64,000 nt of DNA from Pseudomonas fluorescens (GTDB taxonomy: Bacteria > Pseudomonadota > Gammaproteobacteria > Pseudomonadales > Pseudomonadaceae), in NCBI RefSeq assembly GCF_001708445.1, contig NZ_CP015637.1:1303001-1367000 (forward strand), read 5' to 3'. The number at the start of each line of letters is the position of its first letter. Position 1 is the first letter of the stretch. This document shows positions 35,842 to 45,583 of this stretch, piece after piece. The position numbers and the translations under genes were made by a program. The notes beneath the pieces were generated by a model. That model saw nothing but the letters and a program-made list of their open reading frames with translations. It made no database searches and was not told where the DNA came from.

Positions 35842-37464
35842 GTGAAGAATTGGACCTTGCGCCAGCGAATTTTGGCGAGCTTTGCGGTCATTATCGCGAT
35901 AATGCTGCTGATGGTCGTGGTGTCCTACTCACGGTTGCTGAAGATCGAAGCCAGCCAGGAATCGGTCCGCGACGATGCGGTCCCCGGGGTTTACCTCAGT
36001 TCGATGATTCGCAGCGCGTGGGTCGACAGCTATTTGCTGACTGTCGACATCATTGGCTTGCGCGACGAAAAGACCCTCACCAGTTCCGACAAGACCGACT
36101 ACAAGTCCTTCGAAACGCGCATTGAATTGCTGATGGCCAGCTATGAAAAAACCGTTCATGGCCAGGCTGACCGCATGGAGTTCGATAACTTCAAGGCGTC
36201 GCACATCAACTACAACAAAGCGCTGGCCGAGGTGCTGGCTCGGATTGAGGCCAACGACCTGCCGGGGGCGAACGTGTTGCTTGAAGAGCAATTGACGCCG
36301 ATCTGGACCGAAGGGCGCATGAAGCTCAACGACATCATCACTGAAAACAAGGACGTATCCGACCGGGCCACGGCGGCCATCGACGACGCGGTGCTGTCCG
36401 CCAAGATCAGCATGGCGGTGTCGCTGATCGTTGCCATCCTCGCCGCCGGCCTGTGTGGCCTGTTGTTGATGCGCGCGATCATGGCGCCGATGCACCGCAT
36501 CGTCGAAATCCTCGGCGTCATGCGTACCGGTGACCTCAGCAAACGTCTGAACCTGGCGCGCAAGGACGAGTTCGGCGAGGTGGAGACCGGCTTCAACGAC
36601 ATGATGACCGAACTGACTGCCCTGGTTGCCCAGGCACAGCGTTCGTCGGTGCAGGTCACCACCTCGGTCACCGAGATTGCCGCTACCTCCAAGCAGCAGC
36701 AGGCCACAGCCACTGAAACCGCGGCAACCACCACCGAAATCGGCGCCACTTCGCGGGAGATCGCGGCCACCTCCAAGGACCTGGTCCGTACCATGACCGA
36801 AGTGTCCACGGCTGCCGACCAGGCTTCGGTCGCCGCCGGTTCCGGCCAGCAGGGCCTGGCGCGCATGGAAGAGACCATGCACTCGGTGATGGGCGCCGCC
36901 GACCTGGTCAACGCCAAGCTGGCGATCCTCAATGAGAAGGCCGGCAACATCAACCAGGTGGTCGTGACGATCGTCAAGGTCGCCGACCAGACCAACCTGT
37001 TGTCCCTCAACGCGGCCATCGAGGCCGAGAAAGCCGGTGAATACGGTCGGGGCTTTGCCGTGGTGGCCACCGAGGTACGGCGCCTGGCCGACCAGACCGC
37101 CGTGGCCACCTACGATATCGAACAGATGGTGCGCGAGATTCAGTCGGCGGTGTCCGCCGGGGTGATGGGCATGGACAAGTTCTCCGAAGAAGTGCGCCGG
37201 GGCATGTTCGAAGTGCAGCAAGTGGGCGAACAACTCTCGCAGATCATCCATCAGGTGCAGGCCCTGGCGCCGCGGGTGTTGATGGTCAACGAAGGCATGC
37301 AGGCCCAGGCCACGGGTGCCGAGCAGATCAACCACGCCTTGGTGCAACTGGGCGATGCCAGCAGCCAGACCGTCGAGTCCTTGCGCCAGGCCAGCTTTGC
37401 CATCGATGAGCTGAGCCAGGTGGCGGTCGGTCTGCGCAGCGGCGTGTCGCGTTTCAAAGTCTGA
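35842..37464 (+). CDS. wspA: Methyl-accepting chemotaxis protein WspA (surface-contact sensor)
   Basis: This 540-residue receptor starts at GTG 35842, 6 bases after GAGGAA; the ATG at 35821 lacks a ribosome binding site. It has a first membrane segment (residues 9-32), a four-helix periplasmic sensor, a second segment near residues 190-212, a HAMP domain and a signalling hairpin with [20 protein letters not shown]. In the Wsp system it senses surface contact or envelope stress and clusters around the cell. Its stop overlaps the wspB start. Confidence 0.96.
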   Translation: MKNWTLRQRILASFAVIIAIMLLMVVVSYSRLLKIEASQESVRDDAVPGVYLSSMIRSAWVDSYLLTVDIIGLRDEKTLTSSDKTDYKSFETRIELLMASYEKTVHGQADRMEFDNFKASHINYNKALAEVLARIEANDLPGANVLLEEQLTPIWTEGRMKLNDIITENKDVSDRATAAIDDAVLSAKISMAVSLIVAILAAGLCGLLLMRAIMAPMHRIVEILGVMRTGDLSKRLNLARKDEFGEVETGFNDMMTELTALVAQAQRSSVQVTTSVTEIAATSKQQQATATETAATTTEIGATSREIAATSKDLVRTMTEVSTAADQASVAAGSGQQGLARMEETMHSVMGAADLVNAKLAILNEKAGNINQVVVTIVKVADQTNLLSLNAAIEAEKAGEYGRGFAVVATEVRRLADQTAVATYDIEQMVREIQSAVSAGVMGMDKFSEEVRRGMFEVQQVGEQLSQIIHQVQALAPRVLMVNEGMQAQATGAEQINHALVQLGDASSQTVESLRQASFAIDELSQVAVGLRSGVSRFKV

Positions 37465-37976
37465 TGAGCGACCTCGCGGCTAAACGCGGCGCCGTCCCGG
37501 CAGCGAAAAAGGCCTTGTTCCTGGTGTTCCACATCGGTGACGAGCGTTATGCCCTCAGGGCCACTGAGGTGGCCGAGGTGCTGCCGCGCCTGTTGCTCAA
37601 ACCCATCGCCCATGCACCGCAGTGGGTCGCAGGCATCTTTGCCCATCGGGGCGCGATGGTGCCGGTTATCGACCTGAGCGCCCTGGCCTTCGGCAAACCG
37701 GCCCAGGTCCGCACCAGCACACGCTTGGTGCTGGTCAATTACCAGCCCGAACCCTGGCTCCAGGCGCGCTGGCTGGGGCTGATCCTGGAACAAGCCACGG
37801 ACACCCTGCGTTGCGACCTGGGGGAGTTCAAGCCGTACGGCCTGGACAACCGCGCGGCGCCGTACCTGGGGCCGGTGCGTGAAGATGCCTTGGGCTTGAT
37901 GCAGTGGATCGGCGTCAACGAATTGCTCACCGATGAAGTGCGCGCCTTGCTGTTTTCCGCCGAGCAGAGCCTATGA
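37464..37976 (+). CDS. wspB: CheW-like coupling protein WspB
   Basis: This 170-residue protein is a single CheW domain (FLVFHIGDERYALRATEVAEVLP near residues 20-42). It couples WspA receptors to the kinase WspE. Its ATG overlaps the wspA TGA and its 3' end overlaps wspC by 4 bases, typical of tight translational coupling. Confidence 0.95.
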   Translation: MSDLAAKRGAVPAAKKALFLVFHIGDERYALRATEVAEVLPRLLLKPIAHAPQWVAGIFAHRGAMVPVIDLSALAFGKPAQVRTSTRLVLVNYQPEPWLQARWLGLILEQATDTLRCDLGEFKPYGLDNRAAPYLGPVREDALGLMQWIGVNELLTDEVRALLFSAEQSL

Positions 37977-39232
37977 GCAACGACCCACGGTTTTTTGCGT
38001 TCCTGAAGCAACGCATCGGCCTGGACGTCGCTTCGGTCGGCGAGGCGATCATCGAGCGCGCTGTGCGCCAGCGTAGCCAGGTGAGCCAGGCGCAGACGGC
38101 GGATGAATATTGGCAGCACCTGCAACGTTCCCATGATGAACAGCAAGCGCTGATCGAAGCAGTGATCGTCCCCGAAACCTGGTTTTTCCGTTACCCCGAA
38201 TCCTTCGCGACCCTGGCGCGGCTGGCGGTCGCCCGCCTGGCCGAGATCAAGCAAATGCGCGCATTGCGCATCCTCAGCCTGCCGTGTTCCACCGGCGAAG
38301 AGCCCTATTCGATCGCCATGGCCTTGCTCGACGCCGGGCTGGCACCGCACCAATTCAAGGTGCAAGGCATCGACGTCAGCCCGCTGTCGGTGGAGCGTGC
38401 CCGGCGCGGCGTATATGGCAAGAACTCCTTTCGGGGAGGGGACCTGGCCTTTCGTGAGCGCCACTTCGTGGAGCACGCCGACGGGTTCCATATCGCCGAC
38501 CGCGTACGCGAACAGGTACGCCTGCAAGTCGGCAACCTGCTCGACCCCGGATTGCTGGCGAATGAGCCCAGCTACGACTTTGTGTTCTGTCGCAACCTGC
38601 TGATCTATTTCGACCAGCCGACGCAAAAACAAGTGTTCGACGTGCTCAAGGCCCTGACCCACGTGGACGGCGTGCTGTTTATCGGCCCGGCCGAGGGCAG
38701 CCTGCTGGGCCGCCATGGCATGCGCTCGATTGGGGTGCCGCAGTCGTTCGCCTTCAGTCGGCAGGGCGCGCCGGACCAACCGGAGCCGGCCTTTGTGCCA
38801 AGGCCCATGCCGGCGCCGCCGCGCAGTGCTGCACCGATTCCGCTCAAGCCACGCCCCTTCAGCACGGTTCGCCCCCATGGCGTGCCGATCAAGGCGCCGC
38901 CATCCGAGGCCGGTGACTTGCTCAGCCAGATCGCCACCCTGGCCAACGAGGGCAAAAGCGCCGAGGCCCGTGCGGCCTGTGAACGTTATTTGAATGCCCA
39001 CCCACCGGTCGCCCAGGTGTTCTACTGGTTGGGGCTGCTCAGTGATGTGGCCGGCAGCGCCCTGGAAGCCCAGGGGTATTATCGAAAAGCCTTGTATCTG
39101 GAACCGCAGCACGCGCAGGCCTTGATGCACCTGGCTGCGTTACTCGAATCCCAGGGCGACAGCGCGGGGGCACGCCGCTTGCAGGCGCGTGCTGCCCGTA
39201 GTGAGCGAGCTGACAGTGAGTCCAAACGATGA
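37973..39232 (+). CDS. wspC: CheR-type methyltransferase with TPR, WspC
   Basis: This 419-residue protein methylates glutamates of WspA with SAM. The N-terminal CheR domain contains PETWFFRYPESF, LSLPCSTGEEPYSIAMAL near residues 101-118 and VFCRNLLIYF near 204-213. A proline-rich linker (residues 260-300) leads to a C-terminal tetratricopeptide-like region. It overlaps both neighbours by 4 bases. Confidence 0.95.
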   Translation: MSNDPRFFAFLKQRIGLDVASVGEAIIERAVRQRSQVSQAQTADEYWQHLQRSHDEQQALIEAVIVPETWFFRYPESFATLARLAVARLAEIKQMRALRILSLPCSTGEEPYSIAMALLDAGLAPHQFKVQGIDVSPLSVERARRGVYGKNSFRGGDLAFRERHFVEHADGFHIADRVREQVRLQVGNLLDPGLLANEPSYDFVFCRNLLIYFDQPTQKQVFDVLKALTHVDGVLFIGPAEGSLLGRHGMRSIGVPQSFAFSRQGAPDQPEPAFVPRPMPAPPRSAAPIPLKPRPFSTVRPHGVPIKAPPSEAGDLLSQIATLANEGKSAEARAACERYLNAHPPVAQVFYWLGLLSDVAGSALEAQGYYRKALYLEPQHAQALMHLAALLESQGDSAGARRLQARAARSERADSESKR

Positions 39233-39927
39233 GTAGCCCTGACGCGCTCGACACCGCCGGCCTGGACCTGACCCTGGCCGACACCCAGGCCATCGATGAT
39301 TGCTGGAACCGTATCGGCATCCATGGTGACAAGTCCTGCCCACTGCTGGCCGATCATATTCACTGCCGCAACTGCGCGGTGTACTCCGCCGCCGCCACGC
39401 GCTTGCTGGACCGCTACGCCCTGCAACAGGACGACCACCGCCGGGCAGCGGTCGAACTCGATCAGGATATCGTCACCCGTTCGTTGCTGATGTTCCGCCT
39501 CGGCGAAGAATGGCTGGGTATCGCCACCCGTTGCCTGGTGGAAGTGGCGCCGTTGCAACCGATTCACTCCCTGCCGCACCAGCGCTCCCGGGCGTTGCTC
39601 GGTGTGGCCAATGTGCGCGGCGCGCTGGTGGCGTGCCTGTCGCTGGTGGAACTGCTGGGCCTGGACGCCGCCGGCACCAGCGCCAGCAATGGGCGGAGTA
39701 TGCCGCGCATGTTGATCATCGCCGCGCAGGATGGTCCGGTGGTGGTGCCAGTGGATGAAGTCGACGGCATCCACGCCATCGATGAGCGTACCTTGAAGGC
39801 AGCCTCGGCCTCCGGCACCCAGGCCAGCGCTCGCTTCACCCAAGGGGTGTTGCAGTGGAAAGGCCGCAGCCTGCGTTGGCTGGATGAGGCGCAATTGTTG
39901 TCTGCCGTGACCCGGAGCCTCACATGA
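39229..39927 (+). CDS. wspD: CheW-like coupling protein WspD
   Basis: This 232-residue protein has a CheW domain in residues 75-225 (LMFRLGEEWLGIATRCLVEV). Its N-terminal 70 residues hold a cysteine-rich patch, SCPLLADHIHCRNCAVYS, with Cys37, Cys46 and Cys49 and two nearby His. This region is absent from WspB and could bind a metal. The gene overlaps wspC and wspE by 4 bases each. Confidence 0.94.
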   Translation: MSSPDALDTAGLDLTLADTQAIDDCWNRIGIHGDKSCPLLADHIHCRNCAVYSAAATRLLDRYALQQDDHRRAAVELDQDIVTRSLLMFRLGEEWLGIATRCLVEVAPLQPIHSLPHQRSRALLGVANVRGALVACLSLVELLGLDAAGTSASNGRSMPRMLIIAAQDGPVVVPVDEVDGIHAIDERTLKAASASGTQASARFTQGVLQWKGRSLRWLDEAQLLSAVTRSLT

Positions 39928-42203
39928 CCCCCGACCAGATGCGTGATGCCTCGCTGCTGGAACTGTTCAGCCTGGAAGCCGATGCGCAGACCCAGGTCTT
40001 GAACGCGGGCCTGCTGGCCCTGGAGCGCAACCCGACCCAAGCCGACCAGCTCGAGGCCTGCATGCGTGCCGCGCACTCGCTCAAGGGGGCCGCGCGGATT
40101 GTCGGTGTGGACGCCGGGGTCAGCGTGGCGCATGTCATGGAGGATTGCCTGGTCAGCGCCCAGGAAAGTCGCCTGTACCTGCAACCCGAACATATCGATG
40201 CGCTTCTTCAAGGCACCGACCTGCTGATGCGTATCGCCACCCCGGGCAACACCGTGGGGCCGGCAGATATCGAGGCCTATGTGGCGTTGATGGAGCGCTT
40301 GCTCGATCCGTCGCAGCCCGTGGCGAAAGTCGCCCCGCCGCCGGAGCCGGTACCGGTTCCCGCCCCTGTGGTCGAGGCGCTGCCGCCTGAACCCGAGCCC
40401 GCGCCGCCTGTTATCGGCGAGCCACCGCGCCACAACAAACGCATGACCGAAGGGGGCGAGCGGGTATTGCGGGTCACCGCCGAGCGCCTGAACAGCCTGT
40501 TGGACCTGTCCAGCAAATCCCTGGTGGAAACCCAGCGGCTCAAGCCTTACCTGGCCAGCCTGCAACGCCTCAAGCGGATCCAGAGCAACAGCGCGCGCGC
40601 CCTGGACCATCTCGATGGCCACCTCAAGCCCCTCGGCTTGCCCCTCGAAGCCCTGGAAGCCCTGGCTGACACCCGGCGCCTGTTGAGTGAAGCCCAGGCC
40701 CTGCTCGCAGAAAAAACCGCCGAGCTGGATGAGTTCGGCTGGCAGGCCGGGCAACGCGCCCAAGTGCTCTACGACACCGCGTTGGCCTGTCGCATGCGCC
40801 CGTTTGCCGATGTGCTGGCCGGGCAGGTGCGCATGGTGCGCGACCTCGGCCGCAGCCTGGGCAAGCAGGTGCGCCTGGAAATCGAGGGCGAAAAAACCCA
40901 GGTCGACCGCGACGTGCTGGAAAAGCTCGAAGCGCCGCTGACCCATCTGCTGCGCAATGCCGTCGACCATGGCATTGAACTGCCCGAACAGCGCCTGCTC
41001 GCGGGCAAGCCGGCAGAGGGCTTGATCCGCCTGCGCGCGTCCCATCAGGCTGGGCTGTTGGTGCTGGAGTTAAGCGATGACGGCAATGGCGTCGACCTCG
41101 AGCGCCTGCGCGCCACCATCGTCGATCGGCACCTGGCCCCGCTGGACACCGCCCTGCGCCTGAGCGAAGAAGAACTGCTGACGTTCCTGTTCCTGCCGGG
41201 CTTCAGCCTGCGGGACAAGGTCACCGAAGTGTCCGGGCGCGGGGTCGGCCTGGACGCGGTGCAGCATATGGTGCGCCAATTGCGTGGAGCAGTGGTGCTG
41301 GAGCAGACGCCGGGGCAGGGCAGTCGTTTCCACCTCGAAGTGCCGTTGACCCTGTCGGTGGTGCGCAGCCTGGTGGTGGAAGTCGGCGAAGAAGCCTATG
41401 CCTTTCCGCTGGCCCACATCGAGCGCATGTGCGACCTGGCCCCCGACGACATTGTGCAACTGGAAGGGCGCCAGCACTTCTGGCACGAAGGCCGGCATGT
41501 CGGCCTGGTCGCGGCCAGCCAGTTGCTGCAGCGCCCGCCGGGGCAAAGCAATGACGAAACCCTGAAGGTGGTGGTGATTCGCGAGCGCGATGCGGTGTAC
41601 GGTATTGCCGTGGAGCGTTTTGTCGGCGAGCGCACCCTGGTGGTGTTACCGCTGGATGATCGCCTGGGCAAGGTCCAGGATATTTCTGCCGGCGCCTTGC
41701 TGGACGATGGCTCGGTCGTCTTGATCGTCGATGTCGAAGACATGCTGCGTTCGGTGGACAAACTGCTCAACACCGGCCGCCTGGAGCGTATCGCCCGGCG
41801 CAGCCAGCAGGCCACCGAAGCGCCACGCAAGCGGGTGCTGGTGGTCGACGACTCGCTCACCGTGCGCGAGTTGCAACGCAAATTGCTGCTCAATCGCGGT
41901 TATGAAGTGGCCGTGGCGGTCGATGGCATGGACGGCTGGAACGCCTTGCGCTCGGAAGACTTCGACCTGCTGATCACTGACATCGATATGCCTCGCATGG
42001 ACGGTATTGAATTGGTCACACTCCTGCGGCGTGACACGCGCTTGCAATCGTTGCCGGTGATGGTGGTGTCGTACAAGGATCGCGAAGAAGACCGACGTCG
42101 GGGACTGGATGCTGGCGCCGACTATTATTTGGCCAAAGCCAGCTTTCACGACGACGCCCTGTTGGACGCCGTGGTGGAACTGATTGGAGGGGCCCGGGCA
42201 TGA
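39924..42203 (+). CDS. wspE: Hybrid CheA kinase-receiver WspE
   Basis: This 759-residue kinase has an N-terminal phosphotransfer domain with His51 in AAHSLKGAARIVG, a proline/glutamate-rich linker near residues 130-170, the dimerisation and ATPase domains (LRNAVDHGIE, DDGNGVD, GRGVGLDAV), a CheW-like domain and a C-terminal receiver (VLVVDDSLTV; phospho-acceptor in LITDIDMPRMDG at about residue 686). It phosphorylates WspR and WspF. Overlaps wspD and wspF by 4 bases. Confidence 0.96.
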   Translation: MTPDQMRDASLLELFSLEADAQTQVLNAGLLALERNPTQADQLEACMRAAHSLKGAARIVGVDAGVSVAHVMEDCLVSAQESRLYLQPEHIDALLQGTDLLMRIATPGNTVGPADIEAYVALMERLLDPSQPVAKVAPPPEPVPVPAPVVEALPPEPEPAPPVIGEPPRHNKRMTEGGERVLRVTAERLNSLLDLSSKSLVETQRLKPYLASLQRLKRIQSNSARALDHLDGHLKPLGLPLEALEALADTRRLLSEAQALLAEKTAELDEFGWQAGQRAQVLYDTALACRMRPFADVLAGQVRMVRDLGRSLGKQVRLEIEGEKTQVDRDVLEKLEAPLTHLLRNAVDHGIELPEQRLLAGKPAEGLIRLRASHQAGLLVLELSDDGNGVDLERLRATIVDRHLAPLDTALRLSEEELLTFLFLPGFSLRDKVTEVSGRGVGLDAVQHMVRQLRGAVVLEQTPGQGSRFHLEVPLTLSVVRSLVVEVGEEAYAFPLAHIERMCDLAPDDIVQLEGRQHFWHEGRHVGLVAASQLLQRPPGQSNDETLKVVVIRERDAVYGIAVERFVGERTLVVLPLDDRLGKVQDISAGALLDDGSVVLIVDVEDMLRSVDKLLNTGRLERIARRSQQATEAPRKRVLVVDDSLTVRELQRKLLLNRGYEVAVAVDGMDGWNALRSEDFDLLITDIDMPRMDGIELVTLLRRDTRLQSLPVMVVSYKDREEDRRRGLDAGADYYLAKASFHDDALLDAVVELIGGARA

Positions 42204-43210
42204 GGATTGCGATCGTCAATGACATGCCCATGGCCGTGGAAGCCCTGCGCCGTGCCTTGAGTTTCGAGCCCGCGCACCAGGTGGTGTGGGTTGCCAGCAA
42301 TGGCCTCGAAGCGGTGCAGCGCTGCGCCGAACTGACGCCGGACCTGATCCTGATGGACCTGATCATGCCGGTGATGGACGGTGTGGAGGCCACCCGGCGG
42401 ATCATGGCCGAGACCCCGTGTGCGATCGTGATCGTCACGGTCGACCGCCAGGCCAATGTCAGCCGTGTGTTCGAGGCCATGGGCCATGGTGCCCTGGATG
42501 TGGTGGATACACCGGCGCTCGGCGTGGGCAACCCCAAGGACGCGGCGGCGCCGTTGTTGCGCAAGATCCTCAATATTGGCTGGCTGATTGGCCAGCGCGG
42601 CAGCCGCGTACGCGCCGAAACCGCAGCCCCGCGCAGCACCGGCAAACGCCAGAGCCTGGTGGCGATCGGTTCCTCGGCCGGTGGACCGGCTGCCCTGGAA
42701 ATCCTCCTCAAGGGCTTGCCCCGGGACTTTCCCGCCGCCATTGTGCTGGTGCAGCATGTGGACCAGGTGTTCGCCGCCGGTATGGCCGAGTGGTTGAGCA
42801 GCGCCTCCGGCCTGCCGGTGCGCCTGGCACGCGAAGGCGAGCCGCCACAAAGCGGCGTGGTGCTGCTGGCCGGCACCAACCACCATATACGCCTGTTGAA
42901 AAATGGCACGCTGGCCTATACCGCAGAGCCGGTGAACGAAATTTACCGGCCGTCCATCGACGTGTTTTTCGAAAGCGTCGCCAGCCACTGGAATGGCGAT
43001 GCCGTCGGCGTATTGCTGACCGGCATGGGCCGTGACGGAGCCCAGGGCCTCAAATTGATGCGTGAACAAGGATATTTGACCATCGCCCAGGACCAGCAGA
43101 GTTCGGCGGTGTATGGCATGCCCAAAGCGGCGGCGGCGATTGATGCTGCTGTTGAAATTCGCCCATTGGATAGAATTGCGCCCCGATTGCTGGAGGTGTT
43201 TGCAAAATGA
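42200..43210 (+). CDS. wspF: CheB-type methylesterase WspF
   Basis: This 336-residue protein has a receiver domain (Asp53 in LILMDLIMPVMDG) and a methylesterase domain with catalytic Ser159 in IGSSAGGPAA, His186 in LVQHVD and an Asp in TGMGRDGAQG. It removes methyl groups from WspA and so turns the pathway down. The frame is intact with all catalytic residues, so the pathway should be adaptable. In P. fluorescens SBW25, loss of this gene yields wrinkly-spreader colonies. Confidence 0.96.
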   Translation: MRIAIVNDMPMAVEALRRALSFEPAHQVVWVASNGLEAVQRCAELTPDLILMDLIMPVMDGVEATRRIMAETPCAIVIVTVDRQANVSRVFEAMGHGALDVVDTPALGVGNPKDAAAPLLRKILNIGWLIGQRGSRVRAETAAPRSTGKRQSLVAIGSSAGGPAALEILLKGLPRDFPAAIVLVQHVDQVFAAGMAEWLSSASGLPVRLAREGEPPQSGVVLLAGTNHHIRLLKNGTLAYTAEPVNEIYRPSIDVFFESVASHWNGDAVGVLLTGMGRDGAQGLKLMREQGYLTIAQDQQSSAVYGMPKAAAAIDAAVEIRPLDRIAPRLLEVFAK

Positions 43211-43259
43211 TCCGTACCTCCGGCTGCTGGTTTGCAGGCAGTAATTCAGGTGACTGCAC

Positions 43260-44261
43260 ATGAATGACTTACAGATCGACGACATCAAGACCGACGAAAA
43301 CGCCGCCATGGTGTTGCTGGTCGATGACCAGGCGATGATCGGTGAAGCCGTACGACGCGGCCTGGCCCACGAAGAAAACATCGACTTCCACTTCTGTGCC
43401 GATCCGCACCAGGCGATTGCCCAGGCGATCCGCATCAAGCCCACGGTGATCCTGCAGGACCTGGTGATGCCCGGCCTGGATGGCCTGACCCTGGTGCGCG
43501 AATACCGCAACCACCCGGCCACGCAAAACATTCCGATCATTGTGCTTTCCACCAAGGAAGACCCCCTGATCAAGAGCGCGGCGTTCTCGGCCGGGGCCAA
43601 TGATTACCTGGTCAAGCTGCCGGACAATATCGAACTGGTGGCGCGTATTCGCTACCACTCGCGCTCGTACATGACCTTGTTGCAGCGTGATGCGGCGTAC
43701 CGCGCGCTGCGCGTCAGCCAGCAACAGTTGCTGGACACCAACCTGGTGCTGCAGCGCCTGATGAACTCCGACGGCCTCACCGGCCTGTCCAACCGCCGCC
43801 ACTTCGACGAATACCTGGAACTGGAGTGGCGCCGCGCCTTGCGCGACCAGACCCAGTTGTCGCTGCTGATGATCGATGTGGATTTCTTCAAGACCTACAA
43901 CGACAGCTTTGGCCACGTCGAAGGCGACGAAGCCTTGCGCAAGGTCGCCGCCAGCATCCGCGAAGCCAGCAGCCGCCCCTCGGACTTGCCGGCGCGCTAT
44001 GGCGGCGAAGAATTCGCCCTGGTGCTGCCCAACACCTCGCCCGGTGGTGCGCGGTTAGTCGCGGAAAAGCTACGCATGGCCGTCGCGGCCCTGAAAATCC
44101 CCCATATCGCTCCGACCGAAGGCTCCAGCCTGACCATCAGCATCGGCCTGTCGACCATGACGCCCGTGCAAGGCACCGATTGCCGACAACTGATCATGGC
44201 GGCGGACAAGGGGTTGTATACGGCCAAGCATAACGGGCGTAACCAAGTGGGCATCGAGTGA
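43260..44261 (+). CDS. wspR: Response regulator-diguanylate cyclase WspR
   Basis: This 333-residue protein makes c-di-GMP when phosphorylated by WspE, promoting cellulose/biofilm formation. The receiver has Asp67 in [10 protein letters not shown]. The cyclase domain has the active-site motif GGEEF at residues 248-252 and an RxxD inhibitory site, RPSD at 239-242, five residues before it, so product feedback should work. It is the last gene of the operon, after a 49-base gap, and is followed by a REP hairpin. Confidence 0.97.
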   Translation: MNDLQIDDIKTDENAAMVLLVDDQAMIGEAVRRGLAHEENIDFHFCADPHQAIAQAIRIKPTVILQDLVMPGLDGLTLVREYRNHPATQNIPIIVLSTKEDPLIKSAAFSAGANDYLVKLPDNIELVARIRYHSRSYMTLLQRDAAYRALRVSQQQLLDTNLVLQRLMNSDGLTGLSNRRHFDEYLELEWRRALRDQTQLSLLMIDVDFFKTYNDSFGHVEGDEALRKVAASIREASSRPSDLPARYGGEEFALVLPNTSPGGARLVAEKLRMAVAALKIPHIAPTEGSSLTISIGLSTMTPVQGTDCRQLIMAADKGLYTAKHNGRNQVGIE

Positions 44262-44282
44262 CCTGAGGCCGCAACCGATCAA

Positions 44283-44315
44283 AATGTGTGAGAGGGCGTG
44301 CCCCCTCCCACATTT
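44283..44315. repeat. Single REP-like hairpin after wspR
   Basis: An imperfect palindrome AATGTGTGAGAGGGCGTGC...CCCCTCCCACATT of the GTGGGAGGGGGC family lies 21 bases after the wspR stop. It may also end the wsp transcript. Confidence 0.75.
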
Positions 44316-44417
44316 AACCCTGCGTAGTCTGCCTTTTCGCCAAGCGGACTGCCGTTTGCAGCCGTTTGCCGTTATACTCGCCGGCTTTCAAAAGTTCGCC
44401 AACGAGTGCTGCCCGCC

Positions 44418-45513
44418 ATGGAAATCAACCCGATCCTTAACACCATCAAGGACCTGTCCGAGCGCTCCGAAACTATTCGGGGGTATCTTTGACTACGATC
44501 AAAAGCATGAGCGTCTGACCGAAGTCAATCGCGAGCTTGAAGATCCGAGTGTCTGGAACAAACCTGAATACGCCCAGGAACTGGGCCGCGAGCGTTCTGC
44601 GCTGGCGCAGATCGTCGATACCCTCGACGAGTTGAACACCGGTCTGGCCGATTGCCGCGACCTGCTGGACATGGCCGTCGAAGAGAACGACGAAGGCGCA
44701 GTGGGCGATGTCGTCGCCGAGCTGGCCCGTCTCGAGGAAAACCTCGCCAAGCTTGAATTCCGCCGCATGTTCAGCCACGAGATGGACCCGAACAACGCCT
44801 ACCTGGATATCCAGGCCGGTTCCGGCGGCACCGAAGCCCAGGACTGGGCCAACATCCTGTTGCGCATGTACCTGCGCTGGGCCGACAAGCGCGGTTTCGA
44901 CGCCACCATCATGGAGCTGTCGGCCGGTGAAGTCGCGGGTATCAAGGGCGCGACCGTGCACATCAAGGGTGAATACGCCTTTGGTTGGCTGCGTACCGAG
45001 ATCGGCGTACACCGCCTGGTGCGCAAGAGCCCGTTCGACTCCGGCAACCGTCGCCACACCTCGTTCTGCGCAGTGTTCGTCTCGCCCGAGATCGATGACA
45101 AGGTGGAAATCGAGATCAACCCGGCCGACCTGCGGATCGACACCTACCGCTCCTCCGGTGCCGGTGGCCAGCACGTAAACACCACCGACTCGGCTGTCCG
45201 TATTACCCACGTCCCGACCAACACCGTGGTCAGTTGCCAGAACGAACGTTCCCAGCACGCGAACAAGGACACCGCCATGAAAATGCTGCGGGCCAAGTTG
45301 TACGAGCAGGAAATGCAGAAGCGCAACGCCGCTTCCCAGGCGCTGGAAGACACCAAGTCGGATATCGGCTGGGGCCACCAGATCCGTTCTTATGTGCTTG
45401 ATGCGTCGCGGATCAAGGATTTGCGCACTAACATCGAACGCAGTGACTGCGACAAGGTGCTCGACGGCGATATCGACGAATACCTGGAAGCCAGCCTGAA
45501 ATCGGGGCTGTAA
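44418..45513 (+). CDS. prfB: Peptide chain release factor 2 (programmed +1 frameshift)
   Basis: RF2 recognises UGA and UAA stop codons. The start ATG 44418 opens a frame of 24 codons that ends at TGA 44490; shifting by one base at CTT TGA C continues into the long frame, giving 364 residues: join 44418-44489 and 44491-45513. The GGQ motif lies in [17 protein letters not shown] and the stop-recognition motif SPFDSG-type ([14 protein letters not shown]) precedes it. lysS follows 70 bases later, as in many gammaproteobacteria. Confidence 0.98.
44478..44493 (+). promoter_or_regulatory. RF2 autoregulatory +1 frameshift site
   Basis: The sequence CGGGGGTATCTTTGAC contains a Shine-Dalgarno-like GGGGG three bases before the slippery CTT codon and the in-frame TGA in the poor context TGAC. 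Low RF2 favours slipping of CTT to TTT and makes more RF2. Confidence 0.96.
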
Positions 45514-45583
45514 ACCGTCAGCCCGACCTCAAGTCCCCCGTCATTGGCGGGGGCAACGAACCTGTGATGGAAAATCTAAAGAC

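Noticed and set aside
42200..43260. A missing gene between wspF and wspR
   Set aside because: The gap is only 49 bases and contains no frame; it simply holds the wspR ribosome binding region.
35842..44261. Wsp cluster as a new chemosensory system
   Set aside because: Gene order, domains and key residues match the described Wsp system completely.
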